Positions 26,165 to 37,468 of a stretch of DNA of 64,000 nucleotides are shown here, piece after piece. Location: NCBI GenBank assembly GCA_026018925.1, contig JAKSZU010000018.1, forward strand, positions 29,636,452 through 29,700,451, given 5' to 3'. Below the pieces are notes generated by a model. That model was not told where the DNA came from. It worked only from the letters and a program-made list of their open reading frames with translations, and made no database searches. A program made the position numbers and the translations under genes. Within the stretch, counting starts at the first letter, position 1, and the number at the start of each line of letters is the position of its first letter. This stretch comes from Tupaia tana. Its lineage: Eukaryota > Chordata > Mammalia > Scandentia > Tupaiidae.

Positions 26165-26168
26165 ATCT

Positions 26169-26422
26169 TCTTTATTTTTCAAGATAGACTTTTGCCATAG
26201 GGCATGTGCACTCATGAAAGAGACAGACAGAAAGCAAGAAATCACCCACCAGGGGAGATGGCCAAACCGCAATTCCCTCTCCTCCATTCCTCTCTCAGGA
26301 TTTTGGGCATACATGCACACACACATGCCAGGCATGAGTTTTAAGCCTCTGGGCCCAGGACTCAAACTGCAGTAACTACATGGGAATCCAGTGATGTAAC
26401 CATTATGCCATCCACTAGTCCT
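26169..26422 (-). mobile_element. Old SINE-A
   Basis: GAGTCATCTTT on both outer sides is the TSD of this copy, with the younger A inside it. Confidence 0.83.
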
Positions 26423-26532
26423 GAGTCATCTTTAAATGACTCAGAAAATGATGTCAATTATAAAATTGAGTAGGAAATAGAGTTATTTTTTTTAAGTTTT
26501 CAAGTACTGTAAAACCAGTTAGTTTTTCTTCC

Positions 26533-26534
<2 letters not shown>

Positions 26535-26590
<56 letters not shown>

Positions 26591-26605
26591 CCTTTCTTTC
26601 TTTCA
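26535..26605. repeat. (CT)n / (CTTT)n microsatellite
   Basis: About 20 CT units followed by TTTC and TTCC units. Confidence 0.9.
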
Positions 26606-26889
26606 AGGTCTAGCTACAAACCACAAGGCATTTCAGGAAGGAACATCTATGAAACATAAAAGGACAAAAATCTAGAGCTGCTACTCATAAAGAATTTCTG
26701 GACTATGTATACAAAGTACTCTTGGGGTCTATAGCCACAGACAGGGCACATAAATGAACAAACTATGTAATCTTTTGGATTTAGCCAGCACTAAAAATGC
26801 ATAGCGTTTCATTTCGGAAGTGGGTGTCACTCATGTCACTCTTCACAGAGAAGTTGTGACTGCTGTAGGCAAAAGATTCGGTGATAAAG

Positions 26890-27030
26890 CAAAACAATTA
26901 TATTTTAGACAGCTTTGTTTTATCTAACTAAAAAAAAATATATGTGGCTCACTTTCCAAGGATCATTGTTTTAAACAGCTCAGCTTACAGATTTTGCACA
27001 GGATACCAGAGGCCACCCACTGCACAGTTC
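26890..27030 (+). repeat. Source of the inverted duplication
   Basis: Unique intronic sequence that matches the insert at 25,160-25,301 in reverse complement. Confidence 0.93.
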
Positions 27031-27215
27031 CTGGGCTTTGCAGTCAGATCCGGGTGCAAGTCCCAGTCCTGTACTATTTCCTGCTATGCATACTAGTTCA
27101 TCTGACTATTGATACACTTTCAAAACAACGGAGTAGTAATAGTTCTTACCCCACAGTACCACTGTGGATTAAATGAAACAGTGCATGTAATACATGTGGC
27201 ATAGTGCCTAACATT
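27030..27215 (+). mobile_element. MIR
   Basis: TTTGCAGTCAGATCCGGGTG, CAAGTCCCAGTCCTGTACTA, GTGGATTAAATGAAACAGTG and GGCATAGTGCCTAACA follow the MIR consensus. Confidence 0.7.
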
Positions 27216-27365
27216 TAAACCAGATCTAAAAATGCAAGATGTTATTATAAAATGAACACATATCTAATCGTTATTAACTAAATAAACTGGGAGGGGAACT
27301 CTGGAGTAAGATTTAAAAGCACTAAGAAAATTAAATAATTTATCTGTATAGAACTCCTTTAGCCT

Positions 27366-27576
27366 TGGGACCAGCAGATGGCATAATGGCTATGTTGCTG
27401 GGCTGGACTCCCACGTAGTCAACTGTGGTTTGAGTCCCGGACCTGGTGGCTTAAAATTCATGCCAGGTGCTTGTGTGTACATGCCCAAAATCCTGAGAAG
27501 AGACTGGAGAAGGGACTGTGGTGTGGCCATCTCCCCCCCCCACCCAGGGGTGAGTAATTTCTTGCTTTCTAGCACG

Positions 27577-27621
<45 letters not shown>

Positions 27622-27672
27622 TGGCAAGTGGAGGTGCCCTATAGCAAAAAATCTCTCTTAAAAAAAAAAAAC
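27366..27672 (+). mobile_element. Old SINE-A with (GT)n expansion
   Basis: The CT stretch has been replaced by about 21 GT units at 27,579-27,620. Confidence 0.87.
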
Positions 27673-27795
27673 AAAAAACAAAACAACTCTAGTCTGTACA
27701 AAACTCATTTTTTTTTTATCTATAGACTTTACTTATCTATACTTTTAGAGAAACAAGTAATCATACCATTAGATGATGGTATTAGACTCACACAG

Positions 27796-27938
27796 GGTAC
27801 TCAGTCAAATTCTAACCCCTGGTCCCACCCCAAATAGCCAGAATCCAAATTTCTAGGATGCAAGCTCAAGCTGTGTTTTCTTAAAAGCTCCCCAGGTGAG
27901 GCTGATGGCAGCCGCCTCTGGAAATCACTATGCTAGAT
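27796..27938 (+). mobile_element. MER5-type hAT element
   Basis: TCCAAATTTCTAGGATGC, AAAGCTCCCCAGGTGAGGCT and TGGAAATCACT resemble the MER5 3' half. Confidence 0.55.
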
Positions 27939-28130
27939 AATCTAACATAGAACCTGACAGAGCAGGCAGGACCTACCAACTGAATGAAGGAATGAACTGA
28001 AACACTAAAGGATGATTCTTCTAGGATCAAAAATATCAACCTCTCTTTCCAGAAAAATGAACTGAGACTATCTTTGAAGGTAGTGCTTTGGTGTGATCTG
28101 CCAAAATAACAGCTGGAATATAGTCATATT

Positions 28131-28266
28131 GGGGCAAGCAGGTGGTTTAGTGGCTGGGGTGCTGGACCCCCACATGGCGGACCCTCATTTGAGTCTTGGA
28201 CGTGGCAGCTTGATTTCTCACTTTCCCTCTCTCTCAAAATAATAATAATAAATAAAATTAAGTAAA
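28131..28266 (+). mobile_element. SINE-B
   Basis: GGGGCAAGCAGGTGGTTTAG to (AAT)n. Confidence 0.82.
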
Positions 28267-28339
28267 TAATTATTTTTTTAATATAGTTATATTTGTTAGT
28301 AATATAATAGCACCTATCAACAATAAAAATAGTTCCAGG

Positions 28340-28545
28340 ACCATCCTCATGACCTGGGTAAGGAAGCAGGTCTCACATGGCTGACTGTGGTTCTAATTCT
28401 GACCCTAGTGGCTTGAGAAATATGCTAAGTACATGTACTCCAAATCCCAACAGGATGGAGAAATGAGGAAAGTATTGTGGTATGATCACCTCTTCCCTAC
28501 TTCTGCCTTTGTGGAGTGTATGCACCTTCTGGAAAAAAAAAAAAA
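28340..28545 (+). mobile_element. Old SINE-A
   Basis: GTCTCACATGGCTGACTGTG and CACCTTCTGGAAAAAA. Strongly diverged. Confidence 0.6.
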
Positions 28546-28559
28546 AAAAAGCTCTTTAT

Positions 28560-28980
28560 ATTTCCCATCTGATCACCCTCATCAGATTGAATGAGGTGGT
28601 ACCCTGCTTATGGGTAATATCATCCAGGGATGACAGACAAAATGGAATGGAAAATGTGTATGACCAGAGGTTATGCAAGGCAACACTTCTATAGTTCCTG
28701 TACATTAACCTTAACTTTAAAGACTACTTAGCGTTACTTAATGAAGTCAATTTCAAGACAAAAAAAAAAAAAAAAAAGGCTAGTCATATATAAATACAAC
28801 TATTACATCTGGGGCTGTGGCAATCAATTATCAATTGATTTAATGATATTTTTACCACTGGATGCCACTGCTTAGTAGGAAGACTTTTCTTAACCTCCAA
28901 ATGACAATGACAATACTTTAAAAATCATTATACTCTTGATAACCATTTTGCTGTAAGAGCATAATAATCATCTTTGAAGA
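28560..28980. other. RSPRY1 intron 1, unique sequence
   Basis: Nothing recognised. An AATCAATTATCAATTGATT palindrome-like stretch lies near 28,823. Confidence 0.4.
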
Positions 28981-28982
28981 TC

Positions 28983-29093
28983 TGTGAAGAAACTTCAATA
29001 AGTTTGTGGAAAATGGAATTAAAACACAAATTCATTTTGGTATATAGTTTTTTCACATTTATATACTTCCCACGAAACTTTTGAAGACCCACT
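28983..29093. mobile_element. Hsmar2/MADE2-like mariner MITE
   Basis: ACTTCAATAAGTTTGTGG and GAAAATGGAATTAAAA near one end pair with CACGAAACTTTTGAAGACCC near the other. Together with TTCATTTTGGTATATAG this resembles the human Hsmar2-derived MITE. Confidence 0.6.
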
Positions 29094-29099
29094 GTTATT

Positions 29100-29784
29100 T
29101 CTCTGAAGTGTGCTCTTATTCATTTTAATCCTCTCCATTTTAAAAAGGACTATTTTCTCCATTTCTGTATCACTTATGATTAGCTTTCTACATTATATAT
29201 TTTTTAAAAGCTCCTGTAAGAGAAAAAATAAAATCAACCTTGGGGTTCCAGTAAGTTTAGTGTTAAAGCAGTGAGGTTCTGTTATTCACTGTCAGTACAA
29301 ACCACAGACCTCTACCACCATAAACAGCTCACCATAGAGACATTTGGCCAACTGGCCTAACCCTCTCTAACAAATGGTCCAGGAATTAGTGATTCATCTC
29401 TTCAAATATTTGCTTGTATTCAGTCATAATACAGATCAGTGACAGAAAGAACAGTTTCTTTTCCCTGAAAATAAGACTTCAGGATTATGTTGCCCAGAAA
29501 GGAGAAGCTGTTTAAATCAATGACCATAAGGAAGAAAAATCAGACTCTGGGCAAAAAATTTCTATTCCTGTGACCTTCACCTCATTGTTCCAAAATAGTG
29601 TTTTATGTGACTTTTTTAAGCCCCCGTCTCCCTAAAAGGATAAATCAAATAAAATGAACAGCAATAAAGTATAACATACTAGAAATTTGAATGATTATTC
29701 TCAGAAAATATTCTGACTTTTCTGAACAGTGAGTGTGTTACAAGTGATAACGTCTACTGTCAAATTTACTAACCCCTTCCAACA
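29100..29784. other. RSPRY1 intron 1, unique sequence
   Basis: Nothing recognised. Confidence 0.4.
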
Positions 29785-30200
29785 TTTTATTATAAAAAAA
29801 TTTTAAAAATACAGCAAAGTCAAATTTAAATTTACTGCTAACAATAAGCACTGATATACCTGCCACCTAAATTCTACCACTAACGCCTTTACATACTTGT
29901 TTTTATCATATATCTATTCATTTTTATATCTAATATCAATCCATCTGAATTATTTTTATGTATTTTGAAGTAAATTACAGGCTCAAATTATCACTCAAAT
30001 TATTTGTCCCAATGTATATCATTAATTAGACTCCAATGTTTTTAGAAGTTAAACTTACATGCAATGAAATGTGATAATCTTAAGCATATATGTGCTGAGC
30101 TTTGCCAAATGTATATACCTGTCAACTCAAATCCTGTTAAGACACAGAATGTTACCCAAAAATGCATTTGCTTTAAAAATATCCTGTGGGACAACTCCAA
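29785..30200 (+). mobile_element. Old L1 (L1M) 3' fragment
   Basis: CCTGCCACCTAAATTCTACC, CATATATCTATTCATTT, TTTTGAAGTAAATTACAGGC and ATGCAATGAAATGTGATAAT follow the 3' end of old mammalian L1s in order. Confidence 0.7.
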
Positions 30201-30306
30201 AGACCATAATTTTCTTACTGAAGATTGCTTTTAAATGGAGAAAAGTTGGAAGCCAACAAGACTGATTATTTGGTATTACAGTTAAGTAGATTTAAAAAGT
30301 AGATAT

Positions 30307-30547
30307 AGGGCCAGACCTGTGGCCTAATGGTTAAGAAAGCAGGATCCCACAGGGTCAACTGCTGTTCAAATCCTGACCCTAACATCTTGAAAAACATGGT
30401 GGGTGGAGAAATCTTGACACAATGGAGAAATTGAGGTGGAGTGATTTACAGCATCGCTACACTCTATTAGAGGGGTTGCTTTCTCTCTCTCCATCTGTCT
30501 GAGCACTTGTACCCTCTTGCAAAAAAAAAAAAAAAAAAAAAAAAAAG
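30307..30547 (+). mobile_element. Old SINE-A
   Basis: GGGCCAGACCTGTGGCCTAA to TACCCTCTTGCA and a 28-base A run. Diverged body. Confidence 0.75.
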
Positions 30548-30570
30548 TAGAAATATATCAAGTATACTTT

Positions 30571-30732
30571 TTTTAAATAAAAGAATTGTTTAATTAATTT
30601 ATTATTATTATTTTTTAATCTGGCCAGAGAGAGGGAAGGAAAGTGAGAAAGCAAGCTTCCGAGTCTAGGGTTTAAACTATTGTCAGCCATGTAGGAATCT
30701 GGTACCCCAATCACCACACCACCTACTGGCTC
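30571..30732 (-). mobile_element. SINE-B, first of three
   Basis: Preceded by AAGTATACTTTTTTT and followed by AAGAGTATACTTA. Confidence 0.85.
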
Positions 30733-30745
30733 CAAGAGTATACTT

Positions 30746-30914
30746 AAAAAACAAATTATTTATTCCTTCATTTATTTCAATTTGACCACAGAGAGACAGA
30801 GAAAGAGAAAAAGAGAAGGAAAGTGAGAAAGCAAGCCACCAGGTCCAGGACTTGAACCATGGTTGGCAATGTGGGAGTGTCCAGCACTTTAACCACCACG
30901 CCACCTGCTGGCCC
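30746..30914 (-). mobile_element. SINE-B, second of three
   Basis: Followed by AAGAATATACTTTTT. Confidence 0.88.
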
Positions 30915-30929
30915 CAAGAATATACTTTT

Positions 30930-31107
30930 TAAAAAAAAATAATAATTTATTTTATTTATTCATTCACTTATTTTAATTTAACTAGAGATACACACACAGA
31001 GAGAGAGGGAAAGTGAGAAAGCAAGCTACCAGGTCTGGTACTCAATCCGCGGTCGGCCATGTGGGAGTGTCCAGCACCTTAACCACCACGCCACCTGCTG
31101 GTTCCCC
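30930..31107 (-). mobile_element. SINE-B, third of three
   Basis: Followed by AAGAATATACTTT. Its B box reads GACCGCGGATTGAGTACC. Confidence 0.88.
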
Positions 31108-31126
31108 CAAGAATATACTTTAAAAA

Positions 31127-31318
31127 AAAAGTTTCATAAGAGAGCTATCCTTGACAGGGTCTTGCTACACAGCAATCCTCTTCAGCCTCTTAGCCAGCCA
31201 GGATCACAGCTGTATGTGGTACATTCAGGTCAACCCAGGATCCAAACGCAGGCCTCCCATATGGCTCCAGTATTGCACAGTGGCACCATACTGTCTACAC
31301 TACCACAGCTGGGCCTGA
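31127..31318 (-). mobile_element. tRNA/7SL composite SINE
   Basis: On the element strand a tRNA-like head (GTGCCACTGTGCAATACTGG) is followed by GCTAAGAGGCTGAAGAGGAT and TAGCAAGACCCTGTC, which are 7SL/Alu-like. Confidence 0.7.
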
Positions 31319-31625
31319 AGATATTTTAACAAGAGTGTTTCTACCTCTAGACTCTGGTATTTTGTTGGAGGAGGAGGGGGGAAGATTGTGAAATACTTGG
31401 TTGGAATTTTGCTTCTCCCTCAGAAGGAAAGGTGGACATAAGGTGTTTTTACATGCCTCCCAGGTATCTAAAACCATCTATCTGTAGTAGCAGTCAGCAC
31501 TTGAGGTTTAAGCTACACAGGGTTCTATTATCCCCTGAATTATAACCTTCAAGTAGTCCCCGAAAAACTCTAGATGATTCTGACACTCCTCTCATGTGCT
31601 GAGGCTGGTTTAAGAAAGTATGCCT

Positions 31626-31872
31626 TTGGGGAAGCCCAGTAGTGTATTGGTTAAGGGAGCCAGATTCCACATAGTATGTGAATCCCAGACTCGGTGGCTT
31701 GAAAAACATATGGGGCATGTGTTCCCCAAATCCCAACAGGATAGAGAAATAGATGAACGGGGATTGCAGGGAGACCACACCCCACTGGGAGGTGGGGAGT
31801 AGGGGAACGTGTTCTTTCTTTCTCTCTGTCTCTCTCCAGCAAACACATGGGCCCCCCTGGCAATTTAAAAGA
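31626..31872 (+). mobile_element. Old SINE-A
   Basis: GGGGAAGCCCAGTAGTGTATT, CCCAGACTCGGTGGCTTG and GCCCCCCTGGCAATTTAAA mark it (first motif read to its recognisable 20 bases). Confidence 0.7.
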
Positions 31873-31879
31873 AGAAAGA

Positions 31880-32455
31880 AAGTACACTTTTGATAGGAAA
31901 GGAGATAATTATTTTTGGTTGAACTGTTAGAAAAAGAGTATCTAGAAAAAAAAAAAACTTATAAAATGTTGAGAGCTTTTTATTACAGAAGAGTGGTGTC
32001 TGTAGTCAGGTGAGATTTACAGTGGAAAGAATTACAGAACACAATCCTAATCTGAAACAGTAAATACATCAGAAGATGTATTAAAAAGTAAAATTCAGCC
32101 TGGGATATAATAAGGAATTTCTAGAAGCTAATGATAATAAAAAGAAGAAAGTAAATAATCTCTGCCTGAAGTCTCAAGGATTGAAAATCTTGCCTTAGAC
32201 CACCAAAAAAGAAATACTAAGGAAAAACTGAGGTAGGACGCCTGCAGTACAGGGGAGAAAAACAAATATTAATATTTCATACTATTTGGGATTTTCCCCC
32301 CAGAAGACATGAAATAACAGGCAATCATATAGCTGTGTTATTCAAACACATACAAATTTGAAGGAAAAGAATTCTATTAATATTATAGAAAACTCTGTTA
32401 TTAAAACAATCAAACAAAATACGTAAATAGTATAAATAGCAACGTTTTGCTTAAT
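31880..32455. other. RSPRY1 intron 1, unique sequence
   Basis: Nothing recognised. Confidence 0.4.
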
Positions 32456-32458
32456 GAC

Positions 32459-32581
32459 ATCTACTAAGTGGTATCTAAAGACATTGAATTGCACATTCTA
32501 ATAGGTATTCAATTTTATTGACTACTACTAAATGGTATTTAAAAACACTGAATTGCACATTAATTGAATACCTATTAGAAT
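32459..32581. repeat. Direct repeat with embedded inverted repeat
   Basis: 32,461-32,497 and 32,525-32,561 are 37-bp direct copies with a few differences. A 19-bp segment at 32,495-32,513 recurs as an exact reverse complement at 32,563-32,581. Confidence 0.88.
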
Positions 32582-32589
32582 CTAATAGC

Positions 32590-33105
32590 TATCCAATAAA
32601 TATTTTAAGTGAATTTATCCTAAAATCTGTAAAATAGAAAGTGTTTCCAAAATATTTACCACTTTTAAAACTGAGAGAACAGCATTTATTACAAACATTA
32701 TATGCCAATGCTTATATGTTAGGCACTGAGCAAAGATGGAAAAAGGTCCCTCATGCTCTTGGCAGTGGGAGCAGGGGTTAGGAACCAAGAATAACGATAG
32801 GAAACACACTTTGCTCTTTATCTAAAGCCTATAGATAAAACAACAGGTCTACTAGGAGGACTTTTAACTCTACCAGTTTCCTAGTGGAAAAGGAACCTGA
32901 CAACTTTGAAGTATCTTTGTATGAGCAAGTTTTTAGGTGATTATATAAGTCATCATTTATGAAACAGGAATAAAGGTCTTCTGTTTGCATCACAACATGT
33001 TCATGTCTTAAATTATAAGACAAAATATTATCGGTACAAATATACCCACCCACATGGTAAAAGTTTAACTAAAAGCCCATAAATTAAATTGGTAAGAATA
33101 AAGCT
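32590..33105. other. RSPRY1 intron 1, unique sequence
   Basis: Nothing recognised apart from a weak L2-like stretch near 32,680-32,780 (antisense style, TATGTTAGGCACTGAGC). Confidence 0.35.
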
Positions 33106-33107
33106 AA

Positions 33108-33342
33108 TTTTTTTAGAGAGATTTTTTGCTATAGGGCATGTACACTCGCTAGAGAGAAAGTGGAAATCACCCCCCGGGGGGATGGCCACACCATAATTTC
33201 TTCTTCTCCATTCTCCTTTTAGGATTTTGGGCACACATGCATATGTGCCCAGCATGAGTTTTAAGCTGCCATGTATGGACTTGAACTATGGTTGACTACA
33301 TGGGAGTGTAGTGATATAACCACTAAGCCATCTCCTGGTCCT
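33108..33342 (-). mobile_element. Old SINE-A
   Basis: TTTTTTGCTATAGGGCATGT to GCCATCTCCTGGTCC. Confidence 0.83.
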
Positions 33343-33625
33343 TAAAGCTAAATATTAATCCTAATGAAAGAAACAAAACAAAACAGGAATCACAATGGGA
33401 AGCTAAGATTATTTTGAGACAATCTTGATGATTCATCCCAAACTGAGTACCCTTCTCAAATACTGCACAAATCCCCATTTTGCATATGACCTATGAGAAG
33501 TTTCCCATAGGTGCCACAAACTCCCTGGGAGAAAAAGGTATTAAGAGACCACAGTTACCTCTCACATCACTTTAGTTTGGGGTTATATATACCACATTTT
33601 AGTAATTCCTTAATAATTCACTTGG

Positions 33626-33845
33626 TAGGCCCAGTTTAGGTGGTACGGTTTGTAGCATACTAGGCGGCAGGGTTGGAAGCCACATGACCTATTGTGCATT
33701 CAGATCCCAGGCCCCAAAATCCTGAGAATCAAGAGGACTGGTGATGGGGGATCATGGAGTGATGGGTCCTGTCAAGGGTGTGTTTTCTTTCTATCTCCCT
33801 CTGTTGCGTGCATGTGCACATGCTCTGTATAATGAAAAAAAAAAT
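33626..33845 (+). mobile_element. Diverged tRNA-type SINE, C-like
   Basis: GGATCATGGAGTGATGGGTC and CCTGTCAAGGGTGTG resemble the C tail. The head is very diverged. Confidence 0.5.
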
Positions 33846-33849
33846 CACT

Positions 33850-34605
33850 TGGGCATATATAAGTATGAACAGGTATGAAGCAATAAGAATTTAAAAAAAC
33901 AGGCTGCATTTCCTAGGAGGAGGGGTGGGGTAGGAACCATATTTTGAGAATCACTGAATTAAGGGAATATAGGAGAGGAAACCTAATTCTTAAAGAGATA
34001 CAAGGGGGTAAGACAAAAAACTTAAACATTAAATTATGAGGAAATATACTTATTCCATAAGTACTTCTCTTTGAGGTGTACAGAACCCATGAAATTATGC
34101 CTGGAACCTAATTTCAAGCACTATGTGCAGTCTATTCCTTTACAACCTTGATCAGTGCAATTCCTTGCTATTTCAAATGTATTCTTGGTTTCCAAAGGCT
34201 CACAAACAGACAAAGGGAGATATTCTCTAAGAGCCCACCCCATTTATAAGGTAAATTTACCTGATTTAACCTTACATATACCACACATTTATGTACAGTT
34301 ACTGATTTTACATATTTAACCAGCAACTACTATCTTTTGGAATGGACACAGAGTTCTTTGTACTTTCTTTTCTAATCTTAAATGTTGGCAAGAAACTCAT
34401 TTCAAAAGCTGACTTACCAAATAGATAAACCAAAGGGAGAATATTCATTCTTTTGTACTCCTAAAAACTGTAAAAATCACTTCCTAGAAGTTGTGGCCCA
34501 AGTTTTGGCATTACTACTTCCTAACTGGTTTGTTTTTCAATTTTCAAATTTGAATACCAGGAAAAACTATCCCAATGCAATAATAAATGCCTTGAAACTG
34601 CCAAA
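33850..34605. other. RSPRY1 intron 1, unique sequence
   Basis: Nothing recognised. Confidence 0.4.
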
Positions 34606-34608
34606 ATC

Positions 34609-34876
34609 TGGGCTAGCTGGTGGCGTAGTGGTTAAGGCAGCTGGATCCTACATGGCATGGGCGGTTCAAGTCTTGGATATGGTGGCTTGAAAAATACACC
34701 CAGCATATGTGCATGTATGCCCAAAAATCCAAAAGGAAGGAGAGATGGAGGAGGAATAAGTGTGTCTTCCCTCCCCCCCCCCCGGGGGGGGGGGGGCTGA
34801 TTTCTCACCCTCTCTTTCTCTTTCTCTGTCTCTCCAGTGAATGCATGCCTCTTATAGCAAACTAAAAGTCAAAACC
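34609..34876 (+). mobile_element. Old SINE-A with C13/G13 run
   Basis: The family's CCCCCC-GGGGGG element has grown into a long C run directly joined to a long G run (34,771-34,797). Confidence 0.83.
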
Positions 34877-34913
34877 TTGAAGAGAAGCTAATCCATAGTT
34901 TATCCTCAAATAA

Positions 34914-35157
34914 CTTTTTTTGAGAGAGAGATTTTTGCTACAGGGCACATGCGTTCACGGGAGAGACAGAAAGCAAGAAATCACCCCCACAGGTGGGTGA
35001 TCACACCACAATCCCTTCTCCTCCATTCACCTCTCAGGATTTTGGGCACACACACATATGCACCCAGAGTGAGTTTCAAGCTGCCGGGTGTAGGACTTGA
35101 ACCACGGTTGACTTTGTGGGAGTCCAACAACGTAACTATTATACCACCTGCTGGTTC
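34914..35157 (-). mobile_element. Old SINE-A
   Basis: GAGAGATTTTTGCTACAGGG to ACCACCTGCTGGTTC. Confidence 0.82.
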
Positions 35158-35159
35158 TT

Positions 35160-36540
35160 CGAATAACTTCTCTGAAATAGATGACTGATTCTATTGTGCT
35201 TCCCATCCATGGTACCTACTGATTTTCCACTTACTTTAGCAACCCTGTTACTATCACATCCTACTTTATAATGGTTTCACTACAAAACACAGAAAAGTCC
35301 CAATTAAAATATTATAATAGTGATGAAAATCCTCAAGAATTCCTAATAATTTTTCCAAACAATATGGATTCTAGAGTGCCAAATAAAGTATTTAAAAGAG
35401 ATTTCCTACTTCATTCTAGCAAATTACTTCACTGTTAGGGAAAGTATATATAATTCTTGATAGACTAAATTATACTTCTGAATTGAAATGATTGTTGTTA
35501 TAAATATACTTTAGGAACATACAATAATTTGTTGTTGTTGCTAAACTCTTGCCAAAACATAATTCAGAATTGTTGTTTTTACCCTATTTACTATAGAATA
35601 ACACACTACTATATATTTAATCCCCCTTGATACTTGCTGAATGAAGTTATTTTGCTGACAACGCAGAAAAAGTTCACCTAAAGTATGCTGGAACACTTCC
35701 TATAATCAATAACTTAAAAATAATCATTGGGTACAGAAACAATGAAGGGTTCATAAAAACATAAAAGCAGGACACAGAAAGACATTAAGCAGTACGTCAG
35801 GTCAGCATGTACCCCGGGAAATCAGAGAGCTTACCAAAAAATCACTATAATGACCTTTTTTTTTGAAGAGCCATGGAATATAAGATTTAAAAAAAACACA
35901 CACAGGAAATTCAGATCAGATTTAAAAACAAAAACAACTTTAAAAATCACAAATAAATTACCTGATATTTGGAAAACCACCTCTAACAAATGGCCCTAAC
36001 CAAATATTAGTTAAAGGTCACATTATAGAACCAGTACCTTGTTACCTCATAGAGGGGATCTTCAAAGCAAGACGTCATCCCAGGAAGTGCAAACTCAACA
36101 CAAGATGAAACAGAGTCTGGGGCTACCACAACAAGGTACAATATTGAAGGAAGAAAAAAATAAAGTGGTCTCATTTACAAATAATAACTAGAGGAGGAAG
36201 CATGATATTCACAACTTGGAGAAAGCAGAGATCATGAATATAGATAAGAAATAGGAGGGCTTACAATACTCAGATCAAATCACTTCAAGGAAAATTTCAG
36301 CTGTCAGGGAAAAACTTGAAGGAAAAGATTATATATTACAGTTCTAACTACTGCCAGCACCATCCGAAGTTCAAAGTATACTAAATTAAAACTCAGGGAG
36401 CAAAACCTGGTCATTCCTCCACCTCTAAGTAGGACTTGAAATCATGGATTTAGATTATAAGTGATCTAAGAAGCTGTGACTGTTGAAGCCTTCAGCACAA
36501 GATGCTCCCAGCACTCCATGGGTGGTCGACAACAACTGTA
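35160..36540. other. RSPRY1 intron 1, unique sequence
   Basis: A 1.4-kb SINE-free stretch with no gene or repeat recognised. Confidence 0.5.
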
Positions 36541-36730
36541 TTGATGCTAATCCCTTGCATCTACATAGAGCTTTACAGTTTAGAAATGCCTTCACTTTCA
36601 TTCCTCAACAATAACCCGTTTGGTGGTAGAATCACAGTATCTTAACTGTCACACAGCTTATAGTGTGTAAAGTATTTTCACACCCTCTGTTGGTTATTTT
36701 ACAGAAGAGACCCAAAGAATTTAAATTATC
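36541..36730 (+). mobile_element. Possible MIR remnant
   Basis: GAGCTTTACAGTTTAGAAATG, CACACAGCTTATAGTG and TTACAGAAGAGACCCAAAG hint at a MIR; weak (first motif read to 20 bases). Confidence 0.35.
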
Positions 36731-36991
36731 CCACTAAAGACGAGCAGATGGTAGGTGAGGGCCTGGGAAACTGCAGAACTCGGTCCGTAAAGCATTTCCA
36801 ACCCATAAACGTTCAAAGTACAACACTCCAAGGGGAGCAGCCACACCCGGGACATCTATTCAAGATAGGACCTGTAAGCCTCAGGCGACCGGTCATCCTG
36901 GCCTTGGTCTCTCTCCCCAAAGACAGGAAAAGTAAAGCAGCAGGCAGGGACAAATGCTTGAGCTGGAGTCACGCAGTGGGTGTTGGTAGGA

Positions 36992-36992
36992 T

Positions 36993-37025
<33 letters not shown>
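36992..37025. repeat. (CA)n microsatellite
   Basis: About 17 CA units at the left edge of the GC-rich region. Confidence 0.92.
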
Positions 37026-37028
<3 letters not shown>

Positions 37029-37468
37029 CGGCACTGAGCCTCAAAGGAGCAGGATCCTGGGTCTGGGACACCCGGTCGGTCTTGAGAGAGAGGAGAGAAC
37101 CCTTTGCCATTCCCGTTTCTCTCTCGCTAGTCCCCACATCAGCTTTCCCATGGAAGGGGGTGTCTTATTCCCAGAACCGCCCAGATATCTTCTCTCTAAT
37201 ATCCTTAGCCAATTTTTAGCTCGGGCCTCTGAGGTAGGAGAGTCCGCTAGCTCTGGCTCCCAGCCCCTGCCCCTGTCTGCGGCGTCTCTGGACCCCAGGG
37301 CGTAGATCTCCCCGAAGGAGGTCTGCCTCCCACCTGTGCCACCTAAACCGCCAACTCCACAAAAGGAAACCCTCCCAAAGCGTCCTCCCATCTACCCTTC
37401 TGCTCCAGATACCCCCGAGGATCACCCCTCAATACCAGCCGCTTTCCCAGGAGATACCTGCCTCTCAC

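Noticed and set aside
26535-26605. Regular repeats considered as a CRISPR-like or satellite array
   Set aside because: These are plain (CT)n and (CTTT)n microsatellites; the host is a mammal.
36748-37305. A 185-codon open frame on the plus strand at the left of the CpG island
   Set aside because: It crosses a (CA)n microsatellite, has no recognisable domain, and GC-rich promoter DNA often lacks stops by chance.
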